Source: Diphasiastrum complanatum
Taxonomy: Eukaryota > Streptophyta > Lycopodiopsida > Lycopodiales > Lycopodiaceae
Assembly: GCA_029204225.1 (NCBI GenBank)
Contig: CM055114.1
Location: 10,787,634 to 10,851,633 of the forward strand
Direction of reading: 5' to 3'
DNA length: 64,000 nucleotides
Each line of letters starts with the position of its first letter. The first letter of the stretch is position 1. The notes below the pieces were generated by a model, which saw only the letters and a list, made by a program, of their open reading frames with translations, did not search any database and was not told the DNA's origin. The translations under genes and the position numbers were made by a program. This document shows positions 9,895-20,060 of the stretch, in pieces.

Positions 9895-12183
9895 AGGCCA
9901 CCTGTAGACCCAATAACAGGACACAGGCCAATGGAAGTAAGCGAACCAAATGAAACACATGTACATAAATTAAAAAATAAAATAAAGATCCTACACAGAC
10001 TATAGTTACTACTTTTGTTGTTTTGGTTGATCCCAACGAATGCAACAATGTTGCAAATTTTGATTTTTCTTTATTAGATTCATATTATTTTTTTGTTCTT
10101 GGGGGCATACACAATTTACAAGCTTGAAAACAGTTATATCAAGAGTATCCCCATATTCCATCCTTTCAAACTGTGAGTGCAATTGCATTTGTTGGCCTGA
10201 CAGTAGAAGAAGCCAAATTGGCTTGGGACCATAACATTGATCAACATTATCGGATGAAAATGATCGTCATACAAAGAATCTGATTCTTTCCTGAAAGCAC
10301 TCAGCTTGCTTTTCGTAGTGGCCAAGTAATTTTTTTTGCTATGCTCGTCATGGAATGCTCTGTTCATAATATATGTTATAATCCTTTTAAATTGTTTTTA
10401 TTAGAGTAAAATTTTGAACTCAAATATTAATACTCCCTAAATTCCTTATCAAATAATTTTTTTTTTGTTTGATTTTAGGTGTGGGCCCTTGTTGATAAAA
10501 TTTTTGACAAATGGGAAACTTTTCAAATAAAAGGCCAACCTGCTCAGGGTGCCTCAAACTCAAAGAAAAAAGTTGTCAGCACTCAAACTCTAGTCCCTAC
10601 AGAAATGAGAATATCAGAGTAGAAGAACATGCAAGGGATTAGCTCTTCAGAGCTAATAATAAGTGTTCTTTCTAGAGTTGCCGATGGTCAACTTTCTTTG
10701 GCATAAAAAGAATTTCAAAGGTAATAGTCATAATATAAATATTTATTTTCATGTTACTTTTACAATAAAGTGATTTTCATGATTTTGTTGGATTTTTAAC
10801 AATTATACTTTTTAAATGTAGGCATAAATTATTTATGAAATTTCAAGAAGCCCAAGATTTCAAAGAGTGCCAGAGGCTTTATCCCCTGAGCAGCCAAAAT
10901 GAATCTTTGAGTCCATTTCTGATTTTGTTTAGAGACATGGTATTTATTTCACTCATGCTTAGCATAGGTGCTTATTAATTGTTTTTTTTTATATTTTATG
11001 TCTCCTATGCTAAGCATAGTTGTTTCTTTATTTAATTATTTCTTTTTGATACTTTAAGTCTCCTATTCTATTTTATATTTTATTTCTCCCATGCTAAGCA
11101 TAGCTTTTTCTTTTTCAGTCTCCCGAAGATAAGAAAAACAAAGTCCTTCCAGAGCAATTCAAGAAACATATTCTGAAGGCAAAAGCAGAAAAAAAGAACA
11201 AAGAGTGATTAGCACGAGGTGAGACCATTGCAGAGGAGGATTCATTAGAGACCTACCTTTCCAAAAGTGTCAATGATCAATCATGCTTTTATTCAATTAA
11301 GGAGGGCGATTGCAGAGAAATTTCAAAATTTTAAAAAAAAGGCCTTATACACTCTGCATTGCCGATGTACCGTGTGGATTTCAGATGAAGGAATTACTAA
11401 ATGACAATCCTCCCTTCAAATTCACTGAAATCCATAGTTTCATGCAGGGTTTTCTTGAAGTCATAACTTGTCCAATTTGGAGAGTTGTTGTTTTTCTTTT
11501 TTCTTGGCAATCAACTTCAGTACAAAAATCTCTACTAACTTTATGTAATGCGGGAATAGAAAATGCTGTGTGGTAAGTTTTTAAGTTCCTGAATTATTAA
11601 TTTGTATTTTAATTCATAATTATATTCTAAATTTATTATCTTAAAGTTAAAATTTATTATTTATTTTACTTGTAATGTTCCATGTCAGGTACAATCCCAA
11701 TGTCAGGAACTCGAGAGGATCACGACTTTGCAATGAAATAAAATCAGTTATTATTCTTTGGATGACAAACGCTCGATGATTCATTACAACACTTTCGGAC
11801 TGACAAATTTTGGAAACTTGTTCCAATATCCAGCCGTGACCACTAAACTAAAGAATCCAATGATGGGTTCTGTGGCTTGTCCCTACCAAAAGCCACAACA
11901 ATTAATTAATCATTTAATTGATATTTTTTCTCACCCAGCTAATTGGGTCTTGGATTTATTTAGCGGTAGCAGCACTACGAGCGCCCGTGCTGTTCAGAAA
12001 GACAGACATGTTGCTGTAGTAAATTTAGATTCTAATTTAGTTGGTTTTGTAAAAATGAGAATGAAATCTTTTTCAGTTTTGCCAGATGAACTATTTGAGG
12101 TGGGAAAGAGTTTAGATAGCGAGGATTCAGTAATTCCCTTGTCCAAGGATCTTCAACCTCCTGCTAGAGAAAATGCCACTTGA
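9895..12183 (+). pseudogene. ParB-like domain + N6/N4-type DNA methyltransferase (copy 1)
   Basis: The ParB-like part (9,895-10,370, frameshifted) shows GHRPMEVSEPNETHVHKL, VVLVDPNECNNVANF, VLGGIHNLQA and GLTVEEAKLAWDHN, which are typical ParB box and helical motifs. After an intron ending at 10,488 come exons at 10,489-10,720, about 10,823-10,940, 11,119-11,572 and 11,689-12,183. The methyltransferase shows motif IV as CIADVPCGF (DPPY-like), then QKPQQLINHLIDIF (motif X) and VLDLFSGSSTTSARAV (AdoMet motif I). The order IV-X-I fits beta-class amino-methyltransferases. Stops at 10,621 and near 11,207, plus frameshifts, break it. It would methylate exocyclic amines of A or C if intact. ParB-methyltransferase fusions are typical of phages and bacterial mobile DNA. 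Confidence 0.75.
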
Positions 12184-12870
12184 AACTATAGTGGCTACTC
12201 AAAGAAAAAAAAAAAGATGTAAATGAACTCAATGATTTTTTAGAATAAAAAATTATCTTTTGTTTAAGAAAATAATTGCGTTTATATTTTTTGATGTATT
12301 GTGTTTTGAAATCTTTTTGATTGAATTAATGTTCTTAAATTTGTTTTTTAATGATTTAAAATTAAGAATTTTGAATTATTTTAAAAATTTTAACATTGAT
12401 ATTGATTACCAAAACTAAAATTGTAACGATTTGTCAAGTTTATGAATATTTTAATTTTAGATGTGTTTTTATAATATTTTTTGTAAAAAAAAAATTTGCT
12501 AGGAATTTAAAAAAATGAAAAGATTTTTTTGTAGGGTGATTTAAATATTTTCACAAATCATTTAATCTCGATTATTGTAAAGTAATTTCAATTGCGTTTA
12601 TTTAATGTTTAAATATTCAATGAACTTACATAGGTATAAGTAAAGACTTTAAAAAATTTAAAACTTTAATAAATACTAATTATTATTTTTATCATAATTT
12701 AAAAAATATTTTTTTCGATACAAGAATTGTAACTTAAAAAACTTTTGAAATTTCAAAACAAAAAACTATAACTTTTGTTATAAATAAGCAAAACATATTT
12801 TTTAGTTATTTTAGTGGTGGTGTATCTGATGATTTTATTTTGAATAGTATTATTATTTCATATAAGCTAA
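12184..12870. other. AT-rich intergenic spacer
   Basis: Very AT-rich, with long A or T runs. It lies between the 3' end of the methyltransferase gene and the small minus-strand exon at 12,871. AATAAA-like strings near 12,244 could serve polyadenylation. No gene is seen. The spacer is retained in inverted orientation at 42,485-43,195. Confidence 0.7.
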
Positions 12871-13075
12871 TTTTAAGTTATTTGTGAAAATCTATTGACC
12901 AAATTTTTGTAGCTTGAATTATGGTCCCTGAACTTGTAACATATTCCAAGTTGATGAGCGGCTGCTGCGTACTTTCAAGTTTTTCATCCACCACAGTCTC
13001 ATCATCGAAGGTAACATATCCAGTTTCAAATCCAACTTGTAAGATAACTTTGTATTTGGAATATTTATGTGTGAA
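12871..13075 (-). pseudogene. Isolated beta-rich exon, unknown protein (copy 1)
   Basis: On the minus strand an open stretch reads LQVGFETGYVTFDDETVVDE, then LESTQQPLINLEYVTSSGT and ATKIW. Most differences from the second copy (42,290-42,485 plus) lie outside this frame or are mild substitutions, which suggests it was coding. It is convergent with the methyltransferase gene. No family was recognised and no partner exon was found. Confidence 0.35.
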
Positions 13076-13159
13076 TATATACCTTCATCCATTTTTAAGT
13101 GCGTAAAATGTAGCTCAAATATTGAAAAATTTGTTCATTAACAATTATGAACAAATGAT

Positions 13160-13235
13160 TTTGTGCAAAAGACTCCTCGGGTCGGATGGAGTCCATTTTT
13201 TGGGTAGAGTGGAGCCTATAAACTGGCTCCATTCA
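13160..13235. repeat. Two adjacent stem-loop sequences
   Basis: GACTCC...GGAGTC (13,169-13,192) and TGGAGCC-N8-GGCTCCA (about 13,208-13,230) form two short hairpins side by side, also present at 42,160-42,220. They lie at the edge between cassette sequence and the gypsy tail and might be terminal or subterminal structures of one of them; this is inference. Confidence 0.4.
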
Positions 13236-13260
13236 GCTCTAAATTTTTTTTTTTGATTTT

Positions 13261-13730
13261 TCATCCCTCGAAATAGGGTACCAATTTGAAAGAGATATCC
13301 CTTGGTATATCCCTCAGAAAAGACATGTCACTAATAGCTTTCTCGGAGGGAAATACCAAGGTCCCTCGGTATAATGTTCGGTTTATACGTGTTGTAAACA
13401 AAACAAAAAGAGACGAAGAAGCCTCGATTACTGAAATAATTATTGAGGATCTCCTTGGTGCATATGCCCGCCTTTGTAATGTCAAATAAAGAAAATATCA
13501 TTTCGTGATGACATCCAATTTTGCTTGCTAAGGATGATATAATTTCACCCGACTGCTATTCACCACAAACAGTATCCTCGGTGGGCTCTGCCAATAAATC
13601 AATACACTAGAATTTGATAGGGTCCTTCCCAACATTGATCTTTTGATTTCAAGGTACTAGTTATGCTCCCCAGTGAATACAACACTAGATCTCCTATTTC
13701 CAATTCTCATTTACGAGCATGCTTATCAAA
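13261..13730 (-). pseudogene. Ty3/gypsy integrase C-terminal tail, truncated
   Basis: On the minus strand the sequence reads FDKHAHK-ELEI-DLVL and SKDQCWEGPYQIL, the typical linker and chromodomain-proximal end of gypsy integrases, followed by non-coding 3' sequence. In unit 2 the same sequence (41,648-42,118, plus) is continuous with the rest of a gypsy pol from 40,090, so here the element has been cut at 13,730. An ORF on the opposite strand at 13,286-13,489 has no recognisable features. Confidence 0.65.
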
Positions 13731-14311
13731 CTTGGTGGATATGGTCACTCTTTCTAATCTATCTTTGAGCGGCTAAAATGAAAGTCTGAATTAAGTGCAA
13801 TGCTAATAAGCAGTAGGCACAATAGCAATCTCTAAACAACTTTAAGAAGTGAGCTAGAACGCTCAGGAGTGTTCAAGCTCACAAGCTTGAGAGAGAGAGA
13901 GAACTAACTATTCAATATTTGCTGATCTATTGATCAAAACTTGAACCTCTAGAAATATGAACAGTTATTTATACTAAGCAAATGCGGCAACGTCCAATAA
14001 TAGGACAGCTAATTAGGTCATCAATCATAATGGATAGTGAGCTGGCATCCTTCCATAGTTAGCTGGCATCCGTCCAGTTGAATCTTCCCGAAAATTGTGT
14101 AGCTTCAATTAAGATGAACAATAAACTGTCTTTCACCCGACAAGATTTTTTTCGGACCATGCCCAAACTTTTATAAGTCAAATCCATTTGTGAGTGATTC
14201 CCGAGTACTTTTGTAAACTGTGTAGAAACACAAACAAATCTGCAGGTCTGGATAAAAGTTGGACGAAGATTAAAATGTCGATTAGTCGATTAGTAGGAGA
14301 ATAATCCAACA
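13731..14311 (-). mobile_element. Truncated copia LTR (3' LTR, minus orientation)
   Basis: The sequence resembles the end of the 2.08-kb LTR at 25,746-27,825. It ends in ...ATAATCCAACA at 14,311, followed immediately by a CTTCCCCTTAA polypurine tract on the minus strand. The outer part of the LTR is missing: it starts abruptly at the 13,730 deletion junction. It contains GAGAGAGAGA at 13,891-13,902. Confidence 0.7.
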
Positions 14312-14940
14312 CTTCCCCTTAATCTGAATCCATGAATGCCTTGACCTTTAAACTTAGTTCTGCACAAAAAATTTTGTGTGCATCCAAGCTTAACACTTTG
14401 GTATAAATATCTGCTGTCAAATCTTGCGTTCGACAGTACTGCAATCTGATCTCTTTGTCGAGAACTTTGATTATGACATAGTGATACTTGAGCTTACTCC
14501 TAGAATGAAATTTAGGGTTGTCTAATACTTTGATTACCACAAAATAATAATGTCAGACCATATTGATTCAGACTGATATCTGAAAGTAAATTTCTCAACC
14601 AAATTGCTTCCTTAGTGGCTTGTGAGGTTGCGATATACTCTGATTATATAGAGGATAAACCTATCAAAGATTTCTTGTGACTATTCCAGGAAACAAGACC
14701 ATTGTTGAGGAAGAATGTAAAATCAGAAGTAGATTTACGAGTGTCTACATCTCCTGTCCAACTTGCATCTGTGTAACCATTGAGTAAATTGAGTTTGTCA
14801 TTGTCGACTGCTCCATAACAAATGCAAAAGTCCATAGTAGCTTCAAGATATCTCATGACACTTATAAGAGCCTTCCAATGTGTTATACCAGGGTTAGTCA
14901 TCCACCTTTGGTGTATTGAATCCAATAGGGTCTTTTCACA
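14312..14940 (-). pseudogene. Ty1/copia RNase H fragment
   Basis: Minus strand: RVMRYL-like context, LLNGYTDASWTGDVDTRKST and FFLNNGLVSWNSHKKS, the classic copia RNase H block, then KYHYVIIKVLDKEIRLQYC and TADIYTKVLS near the 3' end. It lies directly upstream of the polypurine tract and LTR. A frame break lies near 14,640. It is joined at about 14,940 to a CACTA fragment. Copy 2 is 47,328-47,783, lacking the first part. Confidence 0.85.
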
Positions 14941-15815
14941 TCGGTTGCTTATAGATCTTTACGAGCTACGGAGTTGTCTTTTATGCCAATGATGTGATTC
15001 CATAAGGATTCACCGATGTTTTTGAATATGTGCATAGGATCCAATAGATGGTTTATCAATAAATTCTTCCAATAGGGTAATTTATGAAAAATAGACAACC
15101 ATTTCATACCATCAATGGATTCATTCAATGAAGAATTAACGTCATGATGTTTAAGCCATTCACCATGCCATGTCGCTACTCCCATGCGTGGGGGTGGTGG
15201 TGGTGTAGTTAGAGGTTTATCTCCTCGCCCTCCAAAAATTTGCCTATTCAACATTTGAAAAGGATGATCAAGCGACAAGTGTTTGCGATGATTTTCGTAC
15301 ATCATTTTTTTCAACATATTGTGCTATGTCGACCCTCCAAAAGTGGTCCACAAATATAACATGCATTTTAACCCGATGTGGTTAAACTTGCATAGTTCAT
15401 AAACCAAATTGAACATAAGCTTAGTTAAATATACTCAAATGCTAAACCCTAAAACGAATAAGATTAATTATATAGATACCTAAACATTCACTTAAATCAG
15501 GGTAGTCATGCATAGTCCACATTAGAATTCCACGAACAATGAAGTTCCTATGTTGTAAAGGTCTCGAGATGTTGTAAGCTTGAATACCATTCCAAAGAAA
15601 GCACAATTCATCAACCAAAGGTGTAAGATACACATCCATCTTCTTGGCCTTGTACTTTCCTAGAATCAATAAAGCCAACAACAAGTGTCCCGTTTTAATA
15701 CTCAACCATGGAGGTATGTTATAATTAACGAGCAGAACTGGCCATGTGGACCAAGTTGACGCTTGAATGCTAAAAGGATTTACGCCATCCATAGCAAGGC
15801 CAAATCTCAAATTAC
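14941..15815 (-). pseudogene. CACTA (En/Spm) TNP2 transposase fragment
   Basis: Minus strand: AMDGVNPFSIQASTWSTWPV, LVNYNIPPWLSIKTGHLLLA, KKMDVYLTPLVDEL and MWTMHDYPDLSECLG, then after an intron HKLPYWKNLLINHLLDPMHI and HIIGIKDNSVARKDL. These are the conserved core of the TNP2-type transposase (Transposase_21). The N- and C-terminal parts are missing. Copy 2 is 47,784-48,660. The fragment abuts a gypsy protease piece on the other strand. Confidence 0.85.
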
Positions 15816-16230
15816 AAGGTTCATTTTTAAACTCGGGCCATTATTTCATCAACTACACCCTAGTTAAAATACTCAGACTTCCAGAAGTACCTACTCAGCA
15901 TAGGTACATAGTTTCATTAGCTAAGGGTGAAGATAAGAAAATTTGGGAAACTATGGTAAGTAGCTTAAATCTTGGTATTCAGGGGTATCAAGATGAAATA
16001 AACTTTCAGATAATGCACCTGGATTGCACAGACATTGTTTTCGGGAGAGATTGGCTCTACAGTTTAGGACCTTCCCTCCACAAATCATCAGGAGAACACC
16101 CTCAGCTTTCAACATAAAGGCCGAGAGATCCAATTGCATGGGGAGCATGATGTCCCCAATAGCTCTATGGTCTGCAGTTTAGAGCTCTGTCAGTTAATCG
16201 AAGACGGCAATTATCAGGTATTCTTATGTG
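15816..16230 (+). pseudogene. Gypsy-type retroviral aspartic protease fragment
   Basis: Plus strand: NSGHYFINYTLVK, then LRLPEVPTQHRYIVSLAKGE and MHLDCTDIVFGRDWLYSLGP, typical of the protease region of plant Ty3/gypsy polyproteins. The catalytic DSG reads NSG here, and the preceding sequence is missing. After a frameshift it continues with LHGEHDVPNSSMVCSLELCQ. Copy 2 is 48,661-49,074. Confidence 0.7.
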
Positions 16231-16984
16231 ACTTTCAGTTTATATGAAAGTGACTTTATTGATGTAAATACTGATTTCCTCCGAGATTCTTTTATTTGCC
16301 AAAGTTCATCTGCTGATGAATTGATCCCTATAGAGAAGTCTAAATGTTTTTTCAATTTGTCTATATATTATATAAATGACGATATATATTTTACTACTGT
16401 TGATTTAGGTAAATTTTTTGACTATCGTGAAGATGAGGTTCTATGTTTATTATCCGGCAAAATTTTTGAATTCTCCGACTTTGTAGATTTTGAAACAGAT
16501 GACCTTGTTGTTGGTATTGATTTTGATATGAAGAGGGCTTTATGATCGGTGAAGAATGCCTAACTAAGACTTTATCAAATACTGTTGAGGATGGGCGAGG
16601 TAGACCATCTGATGAAGAATTGACGGTATTTCAATCCCAGATGGGCTTCCCTCATCCATCATTAATGCATTTCACTGATGATTCCACTTCAGTACGTGGT
16701 CATTATATTGATCATCTTGATTTGGTTGTTGTTGACAATGAGGAATGTGTAAGTGTTTAATCACTGAATGTGTTTTTGCTAACATATTTCCTATTGCAAG
16801 ATGCTCTCATAATTGATGATTTTGTTGTGAGAAGAGGTAGTTTCAGACAACACGCATCCTCGTTCCAGAGGGATAGTGGACTTGGCCACTATCTTAGGCA
16901 TTTCTTGAAGAATGAGATCTGTATTGCTCATTCCAAGCTGAGCCCAGTTGGGGAGAGTCTTATAATGGTAGTTAAAGCTTTATC
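16231..16984 (+). pseudogene. Gypsy-derived ORF remnants (inner right arm)
   Basis: ORFs 16,228-16,545, 16,542-16,760 and 16,770 onward continue from the protease fragment with small frame changes: SLYESDFIDVNTDFLRDSF, FDYREDEVLCLLSG, GRGRPSDEELTVFQSQMGF, RQHASSFQRDSGLGHYLRHF. A GTAAGTG...TTGCAAG segment between 16,748 and 16,801 could be an intron. From 16,243 inward this is the mirror of 4,251-5,104. No domain was assigned. Confidence 0.5.
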
Positions 16985-19190
16985 ATTTTACCTAGGAGGA
17001 CATAAATTTGTTAAGACAAATAAGATCATTTTGTTCAAAAGATCCGACAAAGGAGGATCCATCATCAGAGAAAGGCATTTTTGTTGGTTATAGTGAGGTA
17101 AGCAAAGCCTACATGGTTTACAATCCTTCTACTAATAAAGTGATCATTTAAATAGATGTCATTTTTTATGAGGGAAATATTCAAAGGTTTCTTCAAAAGT
17201 CATGATTTTGTGGTTGGATCTAGAAATTTTGATGTTGATGAAGGGCCTTCATCAAGTCAAACGACGAGGAGGACATCAAGGGAAAGACAAACACCTTCAA
17301 GGCGCACTTATGATGAAACATAAGCAACTTGTTGGTGGAACAAACTATGCTTTCCTAACGTCTTTTTATGATCTTACATGTGTAGATCATGCAAGGAACA
17401 AAGAGGGGTGGATACAAGCAATGGATTTTGAATATCAAGCTCTCATGAAGAATAAAACGTGGAGCTTGGTGGAGTTCCCTAAGGACAAGAAAGCTATAGG
17501 ATGCAAATGGATCTTCAAGGTTAAGACAAACCAAGATGGATCTATCACAACAATCATAAGGCAAGGTTGGTGGCAAAATGATATGCTCAAAAACATGGTA
17601 TTGACTATGATGAGACCTTCTCACCCGCGACAAAGATGGTAAAGCATTTGGGTCACCATCTCTCTTGCTACTCTATTTGGTTGGGTTCTATGGCAATTGG
17701 ATATCACTAATACATTCTTGAATGGTAATATTGAGGAGGAAGTATACATGGAGCAACCCAGAGGGTTACATCTCACATGGAAAGCCAAATAATATTTGTT
17801 ATTTGCAAAAGAGTTTGTATGGTCTTAATCAAGCTCCAAGGAGTTGGGTTCTATGGCAATTGGATATCACTAATACATTCTTGAATGGTAATATTGAGGA
17901 GGAAGTATACGTGGATCAACCCATAGGGCTACATCTCACATGGAAAGCCAAATCATGTTTGTTATTTGCAAAAGAGTTTGTATGATCTTAAGAAAGCTCC
18001 AATGATGCTAAGCTTAACACATTTGTATTCTCTCAAAACTTTGTTATGAGTGAGTATGATCATTCACTATATTTTATATTTTCTGGAAATCATGTTACCA
18101 TTTTGCTAATCTATGTGGATGGCATCATTTTGAGTAAAGGCAACAATCAAGATATTGATGAAATCAAGATTGCACTCAAAGAAGGAGTTTGAGTTGCATG
18201 ATCTTGGGCATTTGTATTATATCTTGGGAATAGAAGTGCTTAGATCTTCTCAATCTACTTTCATTGTCAAGAGATGTATGTCAACTTTATTCTAAAGATA
18301 TTTCATATAGTGGATGCTAGGCCTTGTGATACACCTATGGAGTCAAATGTAAAGCTCACTAATGAAAGATCCTTCGATGACATTACTTTCTATAGGAAGC
18401 TAGTTGATACACTCATTTATCTTACCATCACACTGGACCAGATCTAAAGTATTGTGTTGGTAGATTAAGCTGATTTATGCAAGATCCCATTGTGGATCAT
18501 CTAGGGAAGAGCTTTAAGATATATCATGAGAATTGGAGATTTTGGCATATTGTATGAAGGATCATCACCTAACTTGTTTGGATTTTCAGCTTCAGATTTT
18601 GCAAGAGATCAAATGGATAAAAAGTTCATAATTGAACATGCTATCTTTATAGGTGATGGAGCTATCTCTTGGATCTCAAAGAAACAGGCTACAATCTGAT
18701 TGTCAACTAGTGAGGTTGCATACAAAGCACTTACATCTTGCGTAAAGGAGATGTTGTTGATCAAGAGAATGGTGAGAGATCTTCACTTGCTGGATTTTTT
18801 AGAGAGTCTAATCATCTTTTGTGACAACAGTTCATCCCAAAGATTGGCAAGCAATCCTGTCTTTCATGCAAGGAGCAAGCATATTAAGGTGCCATATCAT
18901 TTTGTGAGAGAACAATCCATAACCAAGGAGGTGGAGCTTCAACATGTTTCTTCAAAAGAATGTGTGGCTGATATCTTCACCAAAGCACTTGGAATAATTG
19001 TTTACAAAGCATAGAACATCACTTGGTGTATTCTCAAAGTCTATGCTAAAACTAATTGAAGAGAGAGTGTGAGAAATTGTCAACTAGTTTGATCTAGTTT
19101 GATTATTTGGCGATTTTGGCCAATATGCATTTCATACTTAGAGATAAACTTTATGAAGTTATTTTTAGAATAAATACATTTGAATTACCA
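16985..19190 (+). pseudogene. Ty1/copia pol fragment: integrase end, RT, RNase H, 3' flank
   Basis: In order: integrase C-terminus (GIFVGYSEVSKAYMVYNPST frame, about 17,060-17,150), RT start (AIGCKWIFKVKTNQDG, about 17,495-17,545), duplicated QLDITNTFLNGNIEEE block (17,683-17,998), YVDGIILSKGNNQDIDEIK (about 18,112-18,168), and RNase H (VFHARSKHIKVPYHFVRE and ECVADIFTKALG, 18,700-19,014). Stops and frameshifts occur throughout. The mirror copy is 1-4,250. Unit 2 has lost 17,552-18,592. Confidence 0.88.
17683..17998 (+). repeat. Tandem duplication of about 160 bp inside copia RT
   Basis: Two adjacent copies of the block running from GGGTTCTATGGCAATTGG to the AAAGAGTTTGTATG end, differing at few positions. 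Both arms carry it (3,355-3,640 on the minus strand), so the duplication preceded formation of the inverted repeat. Confidence 0.8.
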
Positions 19191-20060
19191 CTTCTAGAAA
19201 GTGTGGAAAATGTAGAAGGTCAAGTTTAGGAGATTCAAATTTGGGAAGTTTGTTCATTGAATCTAGTCCATATCTTTAGTAGGGTCTTGATCTAGAAGTT
19301 TCTATGTAGGAAAACCAAATTCAAAATAAGACATGGACCTTTACAAATAGATGTAAACATGTGGGCAGAAATACACACTCTCTCTACGACCTTGAGTATC
19401 AAGCTCTTATATAAAATGACAAATGGAGATTGGTGGAACTTCCAAAGGACAAGAAATCTATTGGATGCAAGTGGATCTTCAAGGTGAAGACAAACCAAGA
19501 TGGATCAATCAACAAGTACAAAGCAAGGTTGGTGGAAAAAGGATATGCACAAGAGTATGAAATTGAGTATGACGAGACCTTTGCACTCGTGGCAAAGATG
19601 GTGAGCATCCGGGTCATTATTTCACTTGCTACACTTTTTGGATGTGATCTATGGCAATTAGATATCACAAATGTATTCTTGAATGGTGATCTTGAGGAGG
19701 AGCTGTTTATCGAGCAACCTGAGGGCCATATTTAACATGGAAAGCCAAATCATGTTTGTTTTCTACAAAAGAGTTAAATCTTTATGTCCTGAGTGCAAGT
19801 GATTAACACGATCCCTTTCGTCCTTTTACGTGAGTGGGTCCATGACCATTGATAAATTAATCTCAACAAAGCAAACCATGATCTAGCTATCACCTAGTCG
19901 CAATCATAGCAATTAGAACGTAAGCATTAAACAATGATCAATCTGCAATCAAAAACACAATGACAATCTCAGGAGCACACAAAAAACATATTCTTCCATT
20001 CATTTGTTATGTACATATATCCATGTGTGTCACACTCAAGATCCAAAACGGAGTAACCCT
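19191..20060 (+). pseudogene. Second Ty1/copia RT fragment
   Basis: The ORF at 19,430-19,735 shows SIGCKWIFKVKTNQDGSINK, RLVEKGYAQEYEIEYDETFA and QLDITNVFLNGDLEEELFIE, the first third of a copia reverse transcriptase with its conserved FA-V and ATLF-CDLWQLD blocks. It is related to, but distinct from, the RT at 17,500. About 250 bp of non-coding sequence follows, to 20,060, where it is cut by the CACTA sequence. Near-identical copies are 51,186-51,865 (plus) and 63,480-64,000 (minus). Confidence 0.85.

Noticed and set aside
9866-10367. Minus-strand ORFs opposite the ParB region as separate genes
   Set aside because: The plus strand gives consistent ParB motifs across three segments; the minus-strand frames (and their counterparts at 45,035-45,536) are shadows.
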